Source: Bacteroidales bacterium
GTDB taxonomy: Bacteria > Bacteroidota > Bacteroidia > Bacteroidales > PUMT01
Length of the DNA: 16,546 nt
Assembly (NCBI GenBank): GCA_007119075.1
Contig: SKQJ01000356.1
Coordinates: forward strand, 1-16,546
Direction: 5' to 3'
Positions 13,554-16,546 of this stretch are shown here, piece by piece. Made by a program: the position numbers and the translations under genes. Below the pieces are notes generated by a model that saw only the letters and a list, made by a program, of their open reading frames with translations, was not told where the DNA came from and made no database searches. Within the stretch, counting starts at the first letter, position 1; every line of letters begins with the position of its first letter.

Positions 13554-15020
13554 ATGTCATTTCTATCCGATAAAATTAAAGGAGAGGGGCTCACCTTTGA
13601 TGATGTCCTTCTTATACCGGCATATTCAGAGGTTTTGCCTAAAGACGTGAATATCTCATCCATGTTTTCCCGCAACATTCCCCTGAATGCCCCTATAGTC
13701 TCTGCTGCCATGGACACCGTAACCGAAGCCGAAATGGCTATTGCCATGGCCAGGCAGGGGGGCATCGGCGTCATTCACAAGAATATGAGCATCAAGGAAC
13801 AGGCAGGGCAGGTGAAGATAGTGAAAAGAGCCGAAAGCGGAATGATATACGACCCCATTACCATTGAAAAGGACAATACTGTCGGGGACGCCCTGAAGCT
13901 TATGAAAGAATACAAGATAGGCGGAATCCCTGTAATCGGGAACAACCGGAAGCTGATAGGTATAGTCACAAACCGCGACCTTCGTTTCCAGGATAACATG
14001 GACAGGCCCATAAGCGAGGTTATGACCAGGGATAATGTAGTGACCACCACCCAGGCAAATATTGAAAATGCCACTGATCTTCTTCAGAAACATAAAATTG
14101 AAAAACTTCCTGTCATAGATAAAAACAATAAGCTGATCGGATTGCTTACCTATAAGGATATTACCAAGGTAAAGGACAATCCCGGATCATGCAAGGATCC
14201 GAAAGGTCGTTTACGGGTCGCCGCAGCAATAGGAGTAGCCAGGGATTCTGTCAGAAGGCTTGACGCCCTGCTCGAGGCCGGGGCTGATGCTATTGTGATA
14301 GACACTGCACATGGACACACCAGGGGAGTGTTTAAGCTGCTGGCCGAAATAATGAAAAGAAAAGGCGGGGTTGATATCGTAGTGGGCAATATCGGAACTG
14401 CCGACGCAGCACTGGCCCTTGCCGATGCCGGGGCAGCCGCCGTAAAAGTCGGTATCGGGCCGGGCTCGATCTGCACCACCAGGGTAATCGCAGGCGTGGG
14501 AATTCCTCAGCTTACAGCGGTATATGAAGTTGCAAAGGCTCTGAAGGGCACCGGGATACCGGTAATAGCGGACGGCGGAATAAGGTATTCGGGTGATATT
14601 GTAAAAGCCCTCGCCGCAGGTGCCGATTCGATTATGGCAGGGTCATTGCTGGCTGGTGTAGAGGAATCACCCGGCGACACTATTATTTATAATGGCCGTA
14701 AATTCAAGTCATACAGGGGCATGGGATCGATTGAGGCAATGCAGCAGGGATCAAGGGACCGGTATTTTCAGGAAGTTGAGGACGATATCAGCAAGCTGGT
14801 CCCGGAAGGGATCTCAGCCCGTATCCCCTACACCGGTGTCCTCTCGGAAATCATCTATCAGCTCATGGGAGGCCTGAGGGCTGGAATGGGATACTGCGGC
14901 GCACCCGATATAGATTCGCTGAAAAAGGCACAGTTTGTGAGAATAACCAACTCGGGCCTTAACGAGAGCCATCCCCATAATGTCACAATTACCCGGGAAG
15001 CCCCCAATTACAGCAGATAA
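13554..15020 (+). CDS. guaB: Inosine-5'-monophosphate dehydrogenase
   Basis: A 488-residue, full-length bacterial IMPDH. The N-terminal part of the barrel carries GLTFDDVLLIPAYSEVLP (~12-29) and APIVSAAMDTVTEAEMAIAMA. Two CBS domains are inserted at ~95-205 (Bateman regulatory module). The barrel then resumes with the catalytic loop GIGPGSICTTR (catalytic Cys307), ADGGIRYSGDI (~339-349) and the mobile flap with the Arg-x-x-Tyr pair (Arg401, Tyr404). The enzyme oxidises IMP to XMP with NAD+, the committed step of guanine nucleotide synthesis, in the cytoplasm as a tetramer or octamer. CBS domains usually bind ATP/GTP/(p)ppGpp for allosteric control. It stands alone as a transcription unit: divergent from recQ and closed by a strong terminator. 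Confidence 0.97.
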   Translation: MSFLSDKIKGEGLTFDDVLLIPAYSEVLPKDVNISSMFSRNIPLNAPIVSAAMDTVTEAEMAIAMARQGGIGVIHKNMSIKEQAGQVKIVKRAESGMIYDPITIEKDNTVGDALKLMKEYKIGGIPVIGNNRKLIGIVTNRDLRFQDNMDRPISEVMTRDNVVTTTQANIENATDLLQKHKIEKLPVIDKNNKLIGLLTYKDITKVKDNPGSCKDPKGRLRVAAAIGVARDSVRRLDALLEAGADAIVIDTAHGHTRGVFKLLAEIMKRKGGVDIVVGNIGTADAALALADAGAAAVKVGIGPGSICTTRVIAGVGIPQLTAVYEVAKALKGTGIPVIADGGIRYSGDIVKALAAGADSIMAGSLLAGVEESPGDTIIYNGRKFKSYRGMGSIEAMQQGSRDRYFQEVEDDISKLVPEGISARIPYTGVLSEIIYQLMGGLRAGMGYCGAPDIDSLKKAQFVRITNSGLNESHPHNVTITREAPNYSR

Positions 15021-15114
15021 ATTTAAATGAATTGTCCGCTGCTGCAGGCCTTGCAATACAATTAAGGCTTCCGGCAGGCAAAGCGGCACTAACAAGATCA
15101 TGCTGACGTTAATT

Positions 15115-15147
15115 AATTTGCCGGCGTAACCGGCAAATTGGATTTTT
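15115..15147 (+). terminator. Intrinsic terminator of guaB
   Basis: A perfect 10-bp stem AATTTGCCGG (15115-15124) / CCGGCAAATT (15130-15139) with loop CGTAA is followed three bases later by a T5 run (15143-15147). This is the clearest terminator in the window, 95 nt after the guaB stop codon. The SurA-like gene starts 39 nt later, so that gene needs its own promoter or read-through. Confidence 0.88.
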
Positions 15148-15185
15148 AACAGACAACAGAACATTTAACCAGAAGCAGAAAAAGG

Positions 15186-16546
15186 ATGCGGTATCTAATT
15201 GTTTTTGCAATGTTGCCCGGGCTTCTTTTCCCGGCCTTAGGCCGGGAAACGGGAGATGATGTGCTGCTGACCGTTGAGGGAAGGGAGATAACGAAAAGTG
15301 AATTCACGCGTCTCCGTGAGAAGAGCAATTTTTTCCAGGATTCTCCCGACGTAGAAGAATACCTGGAGCTTTTCATTAATTTCCAGCTTAAGGTGGCCCA
15401 TGCAAGGGAAGAAGGCATTCATAATGAAAGGTCTTTCAGGGACGAATTTTCCCGATTCAGGAGCAAGCTTGCCTCTCCTTATATGGGCGATCCGGAACTT
15501 GAAGAAAAGCTGGCCAGGGAAGCTTATGACAGGCTGCAGTATGATATCGACGCAAGCCATATACTTATCCGCCTTGCCCCCGGTTACAGTCCCGAAGACA
15601 CCCTCGCGGCCTGGGAAAAGGCTATGCAGATAAGGGAGCAGCTGCTTGAAGGAGAGCCATTCGAAAAACTCGCCAGGGCCACATCCGACGATCCTTCGGC
15701 AAAGACCAACTCGGGAAATCTGGGATACTTCACAGCGCTCCAGACGGCCTACTCTTTTGAAAATGCAGTTTACGATGCCGTACCGGGTGAAATAGGGATG
15801 CCGGTCAGGACCCGGTTCGGATACCACATAATCCGGGTGAATGAAAAAAGAAAATCAAGGGGCGAAATTAAAGCCGCCCATATTATGATCGGTTTTAACC
15901 GGTATGATGAGCAGGAGGCAAAAAGCAGGGCTGAAAAAATCCATGATGCCCTCCGGAAAGGCCAGAGCTTCGAATTGCTGGCAAGGGAGAATTCAACCGA
16001 CCACAATTCAGCCAGCCAGGGCGGGTTAATCGACTGGTTCGGTTCAGGCAGGTTCGTGCCCGAATTTGAAATTGCCGCTTTTGCATTGGACAAACCGGGA
16101 GAAATTTCCGAACCGGTGCTTACCCGTTTCGGATGGCACATAATAAAACTTGTTGACAGAAGGGAGAGACCTCCCTATGAAGAAGCAAGGGCAACACTGA
16201 TTGAATCTGTCAGGGAGCCCGGAACCAGCCGTTCCATGCTCCTGAGGAATGCCCTTCTGGACAGGCTCAGGAAGGAATGGGAATTCAGGGAGGATCTCCA
16301 GGCCCTGGATATTTTTTACCGTATTGTTGATGACAGGATTTTTGATGGCGACTGGCAGGCTCCTCAAGATTTGCCGCTCGACAGGACATTGTTTGCCGTA
16401 ACGGGAAGGTCTTTCAGCCAGCAGGATTTTGCTGCATTCATCTCCGAAAATGCATATAAACGCAAGCCCTGGCCACTCGAGGAATACATCGGTTCGCTCT
16501 ACGAAAGTTTTGTAGGCCGGCGTCTTGTGGAACTGGAAGACAGCAA
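15186..16546 (+). CDS. SurA-like periplasmic peptidyl-prolyl cis-trans isomerase, two parvulin domains (C-terminus outside window)
   Basis: Open for 453 codons from ATG 15186 to the right edge. Residues 1-19 look like a signal peptide (MRYLIVFAMLPGLLFPALG). A SurA-type N-terminal helical region follows (~24-115). Parvulin domain 1 spans ~120-221 (ASHILIRL; FEKLARATSDDPSAKTNSGNLGYF; RFGYHIIRV). Parvulin domain 2 spans ~228-324 (AAHIMIGF; FELLARENSTD; GGLIDWFG; RFGWHIIKL). The rest, from ~330, is not a recognised domain. Such proteins chaperone outer-membrane proteins in the periplasm. In Bacteroidota, several PpiC/SurA genes commonly follow guaB, which matches this context. Unusual: a perfect 10-bp inverted repeat lies within the signal-peptide codons (15227-15249). 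Confidence 0.92.
   Translation, partial: MRYLIVFAMLPGLLFPALGRETGDDVLLTVEGREITKSEFTRLREKSNFFQDSPDVEEYLELFINFQLKVAHAREEGIHNERSFRDEFSRFRSKLASPYMGDPELEEKLAREAYDRLQYDIDASHILIRLAPGYSPEDTLAAWEKAMQIREQLLEGEPFEKLARATSDDPSAKTNSGNLGYFTALQTAYSFENAVYDAVPGEIGMPVRTRFGYHIIRVNEKRKSRGEIKAAHIMIGFNRYDEQEAKSRAEKIHDALRKGQSFELLARENSTDHNSASQGGLIDWFGSGRFVPEFEIAAFALDKPGEISEPVLTRFGWHIIKLVDRRERPPYEEARATLIESVREPGTSRSMLLRNALLDRLRKEWEFREDLQALDIFYRIVDDRIFDGDWQAPQDLPLDRTLFAVTGRSFSQQDFAAFISENAYKRKPWPLEEYIGSLYESFVGRRLVELEDS
15227..15249 (+). repeat. Perfect 10-bp hairpin inside the signal-peptide codons of the SurA-like gene
   Basis: TTTCCCGGCC (15227-15236), loop TTA, GGCCGGGAAA (15240-15249), covering codons ~14-22. The stem is GC-rich and should form in the mRNA about 40 nt after the start codon. 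Confidence 0.85.

Overview
The window looks like chromosomal DNA from a member of Bacteroidota, most likely order Bacteroidales or a close relative. The reasons are: exact or near-exact TAnnTTTG -7 promoter boxes upstream of several genes; start codons without clear Shine-Dalgarno sequences; the gene order recQ / guaB / SurA-like PPIase; a DUF5063 gene overlapping a DEDDy exonuclease gene; and a short RecQ with a rearranged C-terminal half. By eye the base composition is close to 50% G+C. No phage, IS element, tRNA, rRNA or CRISPR array was seen.

Layout. (1) 1-1232 (-): N-terminal 410 residues of the RNA-binding transcription accessory protein Tex, cut by the window edge. (2) 1233-1789: divergent intergenic region dominated by a 16-copy, 21-bp GC-rich minisatellite. 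(3) 1790-2143 (+): small four-helix membrane protein of the YvlD / 'phage holin 4_2' family. (4) 2296-3770 (-): two-gene operon with a 7-nt overlap, an LsrG/YgiN-like antibiotic-biosynthesis-monooxygenase-fold protein followed by an iron-containing alcohol dehydrogenase. It has its own TTTG-N19-TAnnTTTG promoter. (5) 3831-5147 (-): CbpA-type DnaJ co-chaperone and, upstream of it, a 50-residue Lmo0937-family membrane peptide. (6) 5148-5488: divergent intergenic region with competing palindromes ahead of yaaA. (7) 5489-7873 (+): yaaA (peroxide stress) and a secreted glycoside-hydrolase-like protein. (8) 7913-9131 (-): DUF5063 protein and DEDDy 3'-5' exonuclease, overlapping by 17 nt. (9) 9132-9400: intergenic region with two copies of a 23-bp dyad element. 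(10) 9401-11317 (-): soluble PAS-PAS hybrid histidine kinase with a C-terminal receiver. (11) 11511-13424 (-): recQ from a GTG start. (12) 13554-15020 (+): guaB, closed by a very clear intrinsic terminator. (13) 15186-16546 (+): exported SurA-like protein with two parvulin domains, open at the right edge.

Most of the window is housekeeping and stress-response DNA: transcription accessory factor, chaperone, peroxide protection, helicase, GMP synthesis, and periplasmic folding. I see no cluster that looks like a new defence, secretion or biosynthetic system. The parts not explained by known genes are the minisatellite with its alternating 42-bp super-structure, the paired dyad elements at 9234-9338, the mutually exclusive palindromes in front of yaaA, and a strong hairpin inside the signal-peptide codons of the SurA-like gene. 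The LsrG-like/Fe-ADH pair and the DUF5063/exonuclease pair are the most promising gene-level leads.
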